64,000 bases of DNA from Vanilla planifolia (taxonomy: Eukaryota > Streptophyta > Magnoliopsida > Asparagales > Orchidaceae): positions 17,344,385-17,408,384 of the forward strand of contig CM043870.1 in NCBI GenBank assembly GCA_023846275.1, read 5' to 3'. The translations under genes were made by a program, and so were the position numbers. Under the pieces are notes generated by a model. That model was given only the letters and a program-made list of their open reading frames with translations, searched no databases and was not told the DNA's origin. Numbering within the stretch: position 1 is the first letter of the stretch; every line of letters begins with the position of its first letter. Below, one piece after another: positions 1-11,406 of this stretch.

Positions 1-184
1 TTATGTATAGTTTTTTTTATTAATTATATATAAAAAATATTAATACTATAAACTATTATGACGCATAAAATAATCATAAATATTTTTTTCAAAGTGCATA
101 TATTAGATAATTTAGAAAAGTTTAGATGTTGTTCGTAATCTTAACGGGTAACAACACAAATATGTTTTTTTGTCTTATGCATGC
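1..184 (+). repeat. Partial spacer, 3' end, upstream of gene 1
   Basis: This is the last part of a 5S intergenic spacer, cut by the window start. It matches the 184 bp before every other gene. It contains an AT-rich stretch, the less AT-rich segment TAACGGGTAACAACAC (142-157), a T7 run and the ATGCATGCAT palindrome at the gene start. Confidence 0.9.
158..184 (+). promoter_or_regulatory. Upstream Pol III promoter region of 5S gene 1
   Basis: Plant 5S genes, as shown in Arabidopsis, use a TATA-like element near -28, a GC dinucleotide near -12 and a C at -1. Taking the start at 185, this sequence has AAATATG at about -27 to -21 and a C at -1 (184). There is no exact GC at -12; the bases there are GTC. 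A T7 run (165-171) lies between. The same arrangement precedes every gene. Assignment by position is inference. Confidence 0.5.
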
Positions 185-187
185 ATG
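177..187 (+). promoter_or_regulatory. Palindrome with RY motif over the 5S start site
   Basis: ATGCATGCAT (177-186) is a perfect 10-bp palindrome, and it contains CATGCATG (180-187), the RY motif recognised by plant B3-domain factors. It overlaps the predicted transcription start at 185 and is repeated at every gene in the array. Whether a B3 factor binds here is unknown. The GCATGC at 179-184 is also an SphI site. Confidence 0.4.
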
Positions 188-303
188 TGCGACCATACCA
201 GCATTATGGCACTGGATCTCATTAGAACTCCAAAGTTAAGCATGCTTGGGCGAGAGTAGTATTGGGATGGGTGACCTCTTGAGAAGTCCTCGTGTTGCAC
301 ATG
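185..303 (+). rRNA. 5S ribosomal RNA, copy 1
   Basis: 5S rRNA is the small RNA of the large ribosomal subunit, transcribed by RNA polymerase III with TFIIIA. The 119-nt segment aligns base for base, without gaps, to plant 5S rRNA. It differs from a typical angiosperm sequence mainly by transitions: C-to-T at gene positions 20, 29, 35, 39, 78 and 95, and G-to-A at 48, 58 and 98. Helix I is fully paired (ATGTGCGAC at the 5' end with GTTGCACAT at the 3' end). The changes at 20/58, 29/48 and 78/98 are paired and convert G-C to U-A. A T6 run follows directly. The start was chosen from the alignment and the helix I pairing; the true ends could differ by 1-2 nt. Confidence 0.97.
234..281 (+). promoter_or_regulatory. 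Internal control region (A box, IE, C box) of 5S gene 1
   Basis: By position in the 5S gene, the A box is at 234-248 (AAGTTAAGCATGCTT), the intermediate element at 251-256 and the C box at 264-281 (GGGATGGGTGACCTCTTG). These are the TFIIIA/TFIIIC recognition parts of type 1 Pol III promoters. G58A makes the A box carry the palindrome AAGCATGCTT (238-247) and a second SphI site. The element is present in all copies; genes 5 and 11 carry one change in the C box. Confidence 0.8.
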
Positions 304-309
304 TTTTTT
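304..309 (+). terminator. Pol III terminator, T6
   Basis: A run of six T residues follows the 3' end of the 5S gene at once, as expected for Pol III termination. It is seen after every gene copy in the window, including the broken copy 28. Confidence 0.9.
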
Positions 310-414
310 CATAGAATTCTATTTTCTAATGAATGATAATTTATTTTCACATACTAATGTTAAAAAAGGTAAATTCTTATAAATGATATTTTATAATTAT
401 CATATTTTTAATCA

Positions 415-1085
415 AGTTTTAATAATAACTTTACGACATTATTGTTAACTTCATAAAATAAAAAATATGGCACATAATATGATGTAGTAAAATAATAACC
501 TTAATTTAGTTCAATATTGAGCAAAATGGCTTATATGAATTAAAATAAATTAAGGTTAATTTATGTTTATAATGGTATATATATGATATGCATAGAATTT
601 TCTCAACATAAAAATATTATATTATAAAATATCAAAAGTATAAAATTATATTATTAATGTTAAATATTATTTATATTTATATATAACATATATATCACAT
701 CACATAAATATAAAATATTATAATAAAATTATATAGATTATTTATTTATTTTTTTAAGTTTAGGCATAAAAAAGATAATATTAAATTAATAGTCATAATA
801 TTCTCTAAGTATTTTTAATATTCTAAAATAATAATAATCCTCAAAAATTTTTTATCTTATATTATTAAAAAATATTATATTTCATTTACTTTTTATACTT
901 ATTAAATTATAAGTTTAATTTTGAAACTGTAATTCTTATTAAATTATTTTTCTATCTTTTTTCTTTTTATCATGATCGCTCACATATTCTCTTTCCTCTC
1001 GATCCTATTATCATCTTATTCTTTCTTTACTTTTTATCTTATTATATTATACTTGGCCTCTCTCTCTTCTGCCATTCTCTACTCC

Positions 1086-1122
<37 letters not shown>

Positions 1123-1185
1123 TTTGTTAATTCTTTCGATCGCTTCTATGTTCTCTCTTTTCATTTTCTTTTCATAATTAGTTTT
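415..1185 (+). repeat. Spacer subrepeat A (unit 1)
   Basis: This is the first of two diverged, direct copies in each spacer. Matching landmarks are ATGG at 477 against 1233, TTCTCTA at 801 against 1554, CAT before the pyrimidine-rich stretch at 971 against 1726, and CTATGTTCTCTCTTTT at 1146 against 1913. The offset is thus about 753-767 bp along the whole length. It ends in a pyrimidine-rich stretch of about 200 bp holding (CT)15. Boundaries are approximate. In the other units it lies at the same distance from the gene start (+230 to about +1000). Confidence 0.75.
1091..1120 (+). repeat. Microsatellite (CT)15 in subrepeat A
   Basis: A perfect dinucleotide run of 30 bp. The same tract in other units has 10 to 15 repeats: 15 in units 1, 2 and 18; 13 in 17, 26 and 27; 11 in 19, 25, 28 and 29; 10 in 20; and 12 in the rest, except unit 21, which has (CT)13 followed by TTCT. 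On the other strand it is a GA tract of the type bound by plant BPC/GAGA-binding proteins; binding here is unproven. Confidence 0.95.
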
Positions 1186-1950
1186 TAATAATTAGTTTAT
1201 GATGTTTTTATTAATTTGATATAATAATAAACATGGTAAATCATATTGATAAAATAAAATAATGACATTGTTTTTGTTTAATATTAAGTAAAATAACCTA
1301 TAATAATCTCTAATTAATTTATTCTTATAATAATATGTATTTTATATTTATAGAATTTTCTAAATATAAAATGTTATTTTACTAAAAATTACTAATCTAA
1401 AATTATATCCTTGATACGAAATATTATTTATATTTATTATCAAAGTTAAATCATACAAAGAAAATATATTAGGATAATCATTAAATTTATTATTTAAATA
1501 ACTTTTTTAATTTTAAGTATGAATAAAATGATATTAAATTTATATTTAAAATATTCTCTATCTATTTTTAATATTCTAAAATAATAATGAATCTCGAATA
1601 TTTTTTATGTCTTATTATTATTAAAAATTATACATTTTTTATTTTTATATTTAATAAATATTATAAGGTTAAATAATAAGAATTTAATTTTTATTAAATA
1701 AATTTTCTTATTTTTTCCTCTTTATCATAATGTCTCAGATATTGTCTCTTTTCTCTCTCTCCTATTGTCATTCTTTTATCTCTCTCTTCATTCTTTATCA
1801 CATTATATTCTTTTTGGCTTCTCTCTCTCCTTTATTCTTCACTATTTTCTCATTTTCTTTCTCTCTCTCTCTCTCTCTCTGTTTACTTATTTATTTATTC
1901 GCTGTATCTCATCTATGTTCTCTCTTTTCTTTTTCTTTTTGTTAAATCCT
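1186..1950 (+). repeat. Spacer subrepeat B (unit 1)
   Basis: This is the second, diverged copy of subrepeat A, in direct orientation. It keeps the same order of parts: an AT-rich segment with TTTTTAATATTCTAAAATAA, then a pyrimidine-rich segment with a CT tract, then CTATGTTCTCTCTTTT. The copies have many substitutions and small indels, so the duplication is much older than the spread of the units through this array. Boundaries are approximate. Confidence 0.75.
1861..1880 (+). repeat. Microsatellite (CT)10 in subrepeat B
   Basis: A perfect CT run of 20 bp. It has 10 repeats in units 1-3, 16-18 and 25-27 and 9 repeats in units 4-15, 19-24 and 28. The 2-bp change shifts the frame of the chance reading frames that cross it. 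Confidence 0.95.
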
Positions 1951-2409
1951 CTCTCATCTCTCTCTATTATTATTTTTCTCTTTATTTTGCTATTATTAAT
2001 TTGTGAATTTCTCCCTCTCAGAGAAAAGTTACCTACATCTCCATCATCTCTTTTTCAACACAAGAACTAACAAATCTCTCATATTACATAGCTTAATATA
2101 TAATATGTTTTATAAATATATATCTTTAGTAATATTGATTGAGTAATTAAATTTTATATTTATAAGAAAATTAATATAATGAAATAAAGTCTTATATGTT
2201 AATATCTAGAATATGAACAGTAGCATTATGTATAGTTTTTTTTATTAATTATATATAAAAAATATTAATACTATAAACTATTATGACGCATAAAATAATC
2301 ATAAATATTTTTTTCAAAGTGCATATATTAGATAATTTAGAAAAGTTTAGATGTTGTTCGTAATCTTAACGGGTAACAACACAAATATGTTTTTTTGTCT
2401 TATGCATGC

Positions 2410-2528
2410 ATGTGCGACCATACCAGCATTATGGCACTGGATCTCATTAGAACTCCAAAGTTAAGCATGCTTGGGCGAGAGTAGTATTGGGATGGGTGAC
2501 CTCTTGAGAAGTCCTCGTGTTGCACATG
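2410..2528 (+). rRNA. 5S ribosomal RNA, copy 2
   Basis: Same 119-nt sequence as copy 1 by eye. It is preceded by the ATGCATGCAT palindrome and followed by T6. Distance to copy 1 is 2225 bp. Confidence 0.97.
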
Positions 2529-3310
2529 TTTTTTCATAGAATTCTATTTTCTAATGAATGATAATTTATTTTCACATACTAATGTTAAAAAAGGTAAATT
2601 CTTATAAATGATATTTTATAATTATCATATTTTTAATCAAGTTTTAATAATAACTTTACGACATTATTGTTAACTTCATAAAATAAAAAATATGGCACAT
2701 AATATGATGTAGTAAAATAATAACCTTAATTTAGTTCAATATTGAGCAAAATGGCTTATATGAATTAAAATAAATTAAGGTTAATTTATGTTTATAATGG
2801 TATATATATGATATGCATAGAATTTTCTCAACATAAAAATATTATATTATAAAATATCAAAAGTATAAAATTATATTATTAATGTTAAATATTATTTATA
2901 TTTATATATAACATATATATCACATCACATAAATATAAAATATTATAATAAAATTATATAGATTATTTATTTATTTTTTTAAGTTTAGGCATAAAAAAGA
3001 TAATATTAAATTAGTAGTCATAATATTCTCTAAGTATTTTTAATATTCTAAAATAATAATAATCCTCAAAAAATTTTTATCTTTTATTATTAAAAAATAT
3101 TATATTTCATTTACTTTTTATACTTATTAAATTATAAGTTTAATTTTGAAACTGTAATTCTTATTAAATTATTTTTCTATCTTTTTTCTTTTTATCATGA
3201 TCGCTCACATATTCTCTTTCCTCTCGATCCTATTATCATCTTATTCTTTCTTTACTTTTTATCTTATTATATTATACTTGGCCTCTCTCTCTTCTGCCAT
3301 TCTCTACTCC

Positions 3311-3347
<37 letters not shown>

Positions 3348-4634
3348 TTTGTTAATTCTTTCGATCGCTTCTATGTTCTCTCTTTTCATTTTCTTTTCAT
3401 AATTAGTTTTTAATAATTAGTTTATGATGTTTTTATTAATTTGATATAATAATAAACATGGTAAATCATATTGATAAAATAAAATAATGACATTGTTTTT
3501 GTTTAATATTAAGTAAAATAACCTATAATAATCTCTAATTAATTTATTCTTATAATAATATGTATTTTATATTTATAGAATTTTCTAAATATAAAATGTT
3601 ATTTTACTAAAAATTACTAATCTAAAATTATATCCTTGATACGAAATATTATTTATATTTATTATCAAAGTTAAATCATACAAAGAAAATATATTAGGAT
3701 AATCATTAAATTTATTATTTAAATAACTTTTTTAATTTTAAGTATGAATAAAATGATATTAAATTTATATTTAAAATATTCTCTATCTATTTTTAATATT
3801 CTAAAATAATAATGAATCTCGAATATTTTTTATGTCTTATTATTATTAAAAATTATACATTTTTTATTTTTATATTTAATAAATATTATAAGGTTAAATA
3901 ATAAGAATTTAATTTTTATTAAATAAATTTTCTTATTTTTTCCTCTTTATCATAATGTCTCAGATATTGTCTCTTTTCTCTCTCTCCTATTGTCATTCTT
4001 TTATCTCTCTCTTCATTCTTTATCACATTATATTCTTTTTGGCTTCTCTCTCTCCTTTATTCTTCACTATTTTCTCATTTTCTTTCTCTCTCTCTCTCTC
4101 TCTCTGTTTACTTATTTATTTATTCGCTGTATCTCATCTATGTTCTCTCTTTTCTTTTTCTTTTTGTTAAATCCTCTCTCATCTCTCTCTATTATTATTT
4201 TTCTCTTTATTTTGCTATTATTAATTTGTGAATTTCTCCCTCTCAGAGAAAAGTTACCTACATCTCCATCATCTCTTTTTCAACACAAGAACTAACAAAT
4301 CTCTCATATTACATAGCTTAATATATAATATGTTTTATAAATATATATCTTTAGTAATATTGATTGAGTAATTAAATTTTATATTTATAAGAAAATTAAT
4401 ATAATGAAATAAAGTCTTATATGTTAATATCTAGAATATGAACAGTAGCATTATGTATAGTTTTTTTTATTAATTATATATAAAAAATATTAATACTATA
4501 AACTATTATGACGCATAAAATAATCATAAATATTTTTTTCAAAGTGCATATATTAGATAATTTAGAAAAGTTTAGATGTTGTTCGTAATCTTAACGGGTA
4601 ACAACACAAATATGTTTTTTTGTCTTATGCATGC
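2529..4634 (+). repeat. 5S intergenic spacer 2
   Basis: Layout as in spacer 1, no gene. CT tracts are 15 (A) and 10 (B). Type I haplotype (A, TATC, T, T at the diagnostic sites). A private A-to-G lies at 3014 (TTAGTAGTC). Confidence 0.9.
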
Positions 4635-4753
4635 ATGTGCGACCATACCAGCATTATGGCACTGGATCTCATTAGAACTCCAAAGTTAAGCATGCTTGGG
4701 CGAGAGTAGTATTGGGATGGGTGACCTCTTGAGAAGTCCTCGTGTTGCACATG
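4635..4753 (+). rRNA. 5S ribosomal RNA, copy 3
   Basis: Same sequence as copy 1 by eye, 2225 bp after copy 2, with T6 following. Confidence 0.97.
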
Positions 4754-6853
4754 TTTTTTCATAGAATTCTATTTTCTAATGAATGATAATTTATTTTCAC
4801 ATACTAATGTTAAAAAAGGTAAATTCTTATAAATGATATTTTATAATTATCATATTTTTAATCAAGTTTTAATAATAACTTTACGACATTATTGTTAACT
4901 TCATAAAATAAAAAATATGGCACATAATATGATGTAGTAAAATAATAACCTTAATTTAGTTCAATATTGAGCAAAATGGCTTATATGAATTAAAATAAAT
5001 TAAGGTTAATTTATGTTTATAATGGTATATATATGATATGCATAGAATTTTCTCAACATAAAAATATTATATTATAAAATATCAAAAGTATAAAATTATA
5101 TTATTAATGTTAAATATTATTTATATTTATATATAACATATATATCACATCACATAAATATAAAATATTATAATAAAATTATATAGATTATTTATTTATT
5201 TTTTTAAGTTTAGGCATAAAAAAGATAATATTAAATTAATAGTCATAATATTCTCTAAGTATTTTTAATATTCTAAAATAATAATAATCCTCAAAAAATT
5301 TTTATCTTTTATTATTAAAAAATATTATATTTCATTTACTTTTTATACTTATTAAATTATAAGTTTAATTTTGAAACTGTAATTCTTATTAAATTATTTT
5401 TCTATCTTTTTTCTTTTTATCATGATCGCTCACATATTCTCTTTCCTCTCGATCCTATTATCATCTTATTCTTTCTTTACTTTTTATCTTATTATATTAT
5501 ACTTGGCCTCTCTCTCTTCTGCCATTCTCTACTCCGTCATCTCTCTCTCTCTCTCTCTCTCTCTATTTTGTTAATTCTTTCGATCGCTTCTATGTTCTCT
5601 CTTTTCATTTTCTTTTCATAATTAGTTTTTAATAATTAGTTTATGATGTTTTTATTAATTTGATATAATAATAAACATGGTAAATCATATTGATAAAATA
5701 AAATAATGACATTGTTTTTGTTTAATATTAAGTAAAATAACCTATAATAATCTCTAATTAATTTATTCTTATAATAATATGTATTTTATATTTATAGAAT
5801 TTTCTAAATATAAAATGTTATTTTACTAAAAATTACTAATCTAAAATTATATCCTTGATACGAAATATTATTTATATTTATTATCAAAGTTAAATCATAC
5901 AAAGAAAATATATTAGGATAATCATTAAATTTATTATTTAAATAACTTTTTTAATTTTAAGTATGAATAAAATGATATTAAATTTATATTTAAAATATTC
6001 TCTATCTATTTTTAATATTCTAAAATAATAATGAATCTCGAATATTTTTTATGTCTTATTATTATTAAAAATTATACATTTTTTATTTTTATATTTAATA
6101 AATATTATAAGGTTAAATAATAAGAATTTAATTTTTATTAAATAAATTTTCTTATTTTTTCCTCTTTATCATAATGTCTCAGATATTGTCTCTTTTCTCT
6201 CTCTCCTATTGTCATTCTTTTATCTCTCTCTTCATTCTTTATCACATTATATTCTTTTTGGCTTCTCTCTCTCCTTTATTCTTCACTATTTTCTCATTTT
6301 CTTTCTCTCTCTCTCTCTCTCTCTGTTTACTTATTTATTTATTCGCTGTATCTCATCTATGTTCTCTCTTTTCTTTTTCTTTTTGTTAAATCCTCTCTCA
6401 TCTCTCTCTATTATTATTTTTCTCTTTATTTTGCTATTATTAATTTGTGAATTTCTCCCTCTCAGAGAAAAGTTACCTACATCTCCATCATCTCTTTTTC
6501 AACACAAGAACTAACAAATCTCTCATATTACATAGCTTAATATATAATATGTTTTATAAATATATATCTTTAGTAATATTGATTGAGTAATTAAATTTTA
6601 TATTTATAAGAAAATTAATATAATGAAATAAAGTCTTATATGTTAATATCTAGAATATGAACAGTAGCATTATGTATAGTTTTTTTTATTAATTATATAT
6701 AAAAAATATTAATACTATAAACTATTATGACGCATAAAATAATCATAAATATTTTTTTCAAAGTGCATATATTAGATAATTTAGAAAAGTTTAGATGTTG
6801 TTCGTAATCTTAACGGGTAACAACACAAATATGTTTTTTTGTCTTATGCATGC
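4754..6853 (+). repeat. 5S intergenic spacer 3
   Basis: No gene. CT tracts are 12 and 10. Type I haplotype; no private variant noticed. Confidence 0.9.
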
Positions 6854-6972
6854 ATGTGCGACCATACCAGCATTATGGCACTGGATCTCATTAGAACTCC
6901 AAAGTTAAGCATGCTTGGGCGAGAGTAGTATTGGGATGGGTGACCTCTTGAGAAGTCCTCGTGTTGCACATG
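6854..6972 (+). rRNA. 5S ribosomal RNA, copy 4
   Basis: Same sequence as copy 1 by eye. It begins the run of twelve successive 2217-bp units. Confidence 0.97.
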
Positions 6973-9070
6973 TTTTTTCATAGAATTCTATTTTCTAATG
7001 AATGATAATTTATTTTCACATACTAATGTTAAAAAAGGTAAATTCTTATAAATGATATTTTATAATTATCATATTTTTAATCAAGTTTTAATAATAACTT
7101 TACGACATTATTGTTAACTTCATAAAATAAAAAATATGGCACATAATATGATGTAGTAAAATAATAACCTTAATTTAGTTCAATATTGAGCAAAATGGCT
7201 TATATGAATTAAAATAAATTAAGGTTAATTTATGTTTATAATGGTATATATATGATATGCATAGAATTTTCTCAACATAAAAATATTATATTATAAAATA
7301 TCAAAAGTATAAAATTATATTATTAATGTTAAATATTATTTATATTTATATATAACATATATATCACATCACATAAATATAAAATATTATAATAAAATTA
7401 TATAGATTATTTATTTATTTTTTTAAGTTTAGGCATAAAAAAGATAATATTAAATTAATAGTCATAATATTCTCTAAGTATTTTTAATATTCTAAAATAA
7501 TAATAATCCTCAAAAAATTTTTATCTTTTATTATTAAAAAATATTATATTTCATTTACTTTTTATACTTATTAAATTATAAGTTTAATTTTGAAACTGTA
7601 ATTCTTATTAAATTATTTTTCTATCTTTTTTCTTTTTATCATGATCGCTCACATATTCTCTTTCCTCTCGATCCTATTATCATCTTATTCTTTCTTTACT
7701 TTTTATCTTATTATATTATACTTGGCCTCTCTCTCTTCTGCCATTCTCTACTCCGTCATCTCTCTCTCTCTCTCTCTCTCTCTATTTTGTTAATTCTTTC
7801 GATCGCTTCTATGTTCTCTCTTTTCATTTTCTTTTCATAATTAGTTTTTAATAATTAGTTTATGATGTTTTTATTAATTTGATATAATAATAAACATGGT
7901 AAATCATATTGATAAAATAAAATAATGACATTGTTTTTGTTTAATATTAAGTAAAATAACCTATAATAATCTCTAATTAATTTATTCTTATAATAATATG
8001 TATTTTATATTTATAGAATTTTCTAAATATAAAATGTTATTTTACTAAAAATTACTAATCTAAAATTATATCCTTGATACGAAATATTATTTATATTTAT
8101 TATCAAAGTTAAATCATACAAAGAAAATATATTAGGATAATCATTAAATTTATTATTTAAATAACTTTTTTAATTTTAAGTATGAATAAAATGATATTAA
8201 ATTTATATTTAAAATATTCTCTATCTATTTTTAATATTCTAAAATAATAATGAATCTCGAATATTTTTTATGTCTTATTATTATTAAAAATTATACATTT
8301 TTTATTTTTATATTTAATAAATATTATAAGGTTAAATAATAAGAATTTAATTTTTATTAAATAAATTTTCTTATTTTTTCCTCTTTATCATAATGTCTCA
8401 GATATTGTCTCTTTTCTCTCTCTCCTATTGTCATTCTTTTATCTCTCTCTTCATTCTTTATCACATTATATTCTTTTTGGCTTCTCTCTCTCCTTTATTC
8501 TTCACTATTTTCTCATTTTCTTTCTCTCTCTCTCTCTCTCTGTTTACTTATTTATTTATTCGCTGTATCTCATCTATGTTCTCTCTTTTCTTTTTCTTTT
8601 TGTTAAATCCTCTCTCATCTCTCTCTATTATTATTTTTCTCTTTATTTTGCTATTATTAATTTGTGAATTTCTCCCTCTCAGAGAAAAGTTACCTACATC
8701 TCCATCATCTCTTTTTCAACACAAGAACTAACAAATCTCTCATATTACATAGCTTAATATATAATATGTTTTATAAATATATATCTTTAGTAATATTGAT
8801 TGAGTAATTAAATTTTATATTTATAAGAAAATTAATATAATGAAATAAAGTCTTATATGTTAATATCTAGAATATGAACAGTAGCATTATGTATAGTTTT
8901 TTTTATTAATTATATATAAAAAATATTAATACTATAAACTATTATGACGCATAAAATAATCATAAATATTTTTTTCAAAGTGCATATATTAGATAATTTA
9001 GAAAAGTTTAGATGTTGTTCGTAATCTTAACGGGTAACAACACAAATATGTTTTTTTGTCTTATGCATGC
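6973..9070 (+). repeat. 5S intergenic spacer 4
   Basis: No gene. CT tracts are 12 and 9. Last of the four leading type I spacers (TATC and T at the sites matching 903 and 1294 of unit 1). Confidence 0.9.
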
Positions 9071-9189
9071 ATGTGCGACCATACCAGCATTATGGCACTG
9101 GATCTCATTAGAACTCCAAAGTTAAGCATGCTTGGGCGAGAGTAGTATTGGGAAGGGTGACCTCTTGAGAAGTCCTCGTGTTGCACATG
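9071..9189 (+). rRNA. 5S ribosomal RNA, copy 5 (C-box variant)
   Basis: Same as copy 1 except T-to-A at 9154 (gene position 84), giving GGGAAGGGTGACC in place of GGGATGGGTGACC. The change lies in the C box, the main TFIIIA contact region of 5S genes, and in the apical part of domain gamma of the RNA. Copy 11 has the same change. Promoter strength or RNA fitness may be altered; that is inference. Confidence 0.95.
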
Positions 9190-11287
9190 TTTTTTCATAG
9201 AATTCTATTTTCTAATGAATGATAATTTATTTTCACATACTAATGTTAAAAAAGGTAAATTCTTATAAATGATATTTTATAATTATCATATTTTTAATCA
9301 AGTTTTAATAATAACTTTACGACATTATTGTTAACTTCATAAAATAAAAAATATGGCACATAATATGATGTAGTAAAATAATAACCTTAATTTAGTTCAA
9401 TATTGAGCAAAATGGCTTATATGAATTAAAATAAATTAAGGTTAATTTATGTTTATAATGGTATATATATGATATGCATAGAATTTTCTCAACATAAAAA
9501 TATTATATTATAAAATATCAAAAGTATAAAATTATATTATTAATGTTAAATATTATTTATATTTATATATAACATATATATCACATCACATAAATATAAA
9601 ATATTATAATAAAATTATATAGATTATTTATTTATTTTTTTAAGTTTAGGCATAAAAACGATAATATTAAATTAATAGTCATAATATTCTCTAAGTATTT
9701 TTAATATTCTAAAATAATAATAATCCTCAAAAAATTTTTAACTTTTATTATTAAAAAATATTATATTTCATTTACTTTTTATACTTATGAAATTATAAGT
9801 TTAATTTTGAAACTGTAATTCTTATTAAATTATTTTTCTATCTTTTTTCTTTTTATCATGATCGCTCACATATTCTCTTTCCTCTCGATCCTATTATCAT
9901 CTTATTCTTTCTTTACTTTTTATCTTATTATATTATACTTGGCCTCTCTCTCTTCTGCCATTCTCTACTCCGTCATCTCTCTCTCTCTCTCTCTCTCTCT
10001 ATTTTGTTAATTCTTTCGATCGCTTCTATGTTCTCTCTTTTCATTTTCTTTTCATAATTAGTTTTTAATAATTAGTTTATGATGTTTTTATTAATTTGAT
10101 ATAATAATAAACATGGTAAATCATATTGATAAAATAAAATAATGACATTGTTTTTGTTTAATATTAAGTAAAATAACCTATAATAATCTCTAATTAATTT
10201 ATTCTTATAATAATATGTATTTTATATTTATAGAATTTTCTAAATATAAAATGTTATTTTACTAAAAATTACTAATCTAAAATTATATCCTTGATACGAA
10301 ATATTATTTATATTTATTATCAAAGTTAAATCATACAAAGAAAATATATTAGGATAATCATTAAATTTATTATTTAAATAACTTTTTTAATTTTAAGTAT
10401 GAATAAAATGATATTAAATTTATATTTAAAATATTCTCTATCTATTTTTAATATTCTAAAATAATAATGAATCTCGAATATTTTTTATGTCTTATTATTA
10501 TTAAAAATTATACATTTTTTATTTTTATATTTAATAAATATTATAAGGTTAAATAATAAGAATTTAATTTTTATTAAATAAATTTTCTTATTTTTTCCTC
10601 TTTATCATAATGTCTCAGATATTGTCTCTTTTCTCTCTCTCCTATTGTCATTCTTTTATCTCTCTCTTCATTCTTTATCACATTATATTCTTTTTGGCTT
10701 CTCTCTCTCCTTTATTCTTCACTATTTTCTCATTTTCTTTCTCTCTCTCTCTCTCTCTGTTTACTTATTTATTTATTCGCTGTATCTCATCTATGTTCTC
10801 TCTTTTCTTTTTCTTTTTGTTAAATCCTCTCTCATCTCTCTCTATTATTATTTTTCTCTTTATTTTGCTATTATTAATTTGTGAATTTCTCCCTCTCAGA
10901 GAAAAGTTACCTACATCTCCATCATCTCTTTTTCAACACAAGAACTAACAAATCTCTCATATTACATAGCTTAATATATAATATGTTTTATAAATATATA
11001 TCTTTAGTAATATTGATTGAGTAATTAAATTTTATATTTATAAGAAAATTAATATAATGAAATAAAGTCTTATATGTTAATATCTAGAATATGAACAGTA
11101 GCATTATGTATAGTTTTTTTTATTAATTATATATAAAAAATATTAATACTATAAACTATTATGACGCATAAAATAATCATAAATATTTTTTTCAAAGTGC
11201 ATATATTAGATAATTTAGAAAAGTTTAGATGTTGTTCGTAATCTTAACGGGTAACAACACAAATATGTTTTTTTGTCTTATGCATGC
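9190..11287 (+). repeat. 5S intergenic spacer 5
   Basis: No gene. CT tracts are 12 and 9. First type II spacer: AAAAACGATAAT, TAAC, ATGAAAT and AAAATAACC at the four diagnostic sites. Confidence 0.9.
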
Positions 11288-11406
11288 ATGTGCGACCATA
11301 CCAGCATTATGGCACTGGATCTCATTAGAACTCCAAAGTTAAGCATGCTTGGGCGAGAGTAGTATTGGGATGGGTGACCTCTTGAGAAGTCCTCGTGTTG
11401 CACATG
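11288..11406 (+). rRNA. 5S ribosomal RNA, copy 6
   Basis: Same sequence as copy 1 by eye; 2217 bp after copy 5. Confidence 0.97.

Larger units (their letters stand above)
304..2409 (+). repeat. 5S intergenic spacer 1 (reference copy)
   Basis: This spacer of about 2.1 kb has no gene. It consists of the terminator and leader (304 to about 415), subrepeat A (about 415-1185), subrepeat B (about 1186-1950) and an AT-rich distal part (about 1950-2409). CT tracts are (CT)15 in A and (CT)10 in B. In haplotype terms it has A at 773, T at 903 and T at 1294 (type I, shared with spacers 2-4). A private variant lies near 846-862, where the T run is longer and is followed by ATCTTATATT. Confidence 0.9.

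Noticed and set aside
165-171. T7 run just upstream of each 5S gene as a terminator
   Set aside because: It lies before the predicted start, so it cannot end the 5S transcript. It might stop read-through from upstream, but nothing in the sequence shows that.
2011-2027. Small inverted repeat TTTCTCCCTCTCAGAGAAA as a hairpin or regulatory site
   Set aside because: The stem is only about five base pairs of low-complexity sequence in a CT-rich region, which is expected by chance.
1730-2070. Overlapping reading frames of 71, 79, 101 and 112 codons starting MSQILSLFSL or MSFFYLSLHS, repeated in every unit
   Set aside because: They are low-complexity Leu/Ser/Phe translations of the pyrimidine-rich part of subrepeat B. 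A 2-bp change in the CT tract switches the frame from 71 to 112 codons or from 101 to 79 between units, so no frame is conserved. They are not annotated as genes.
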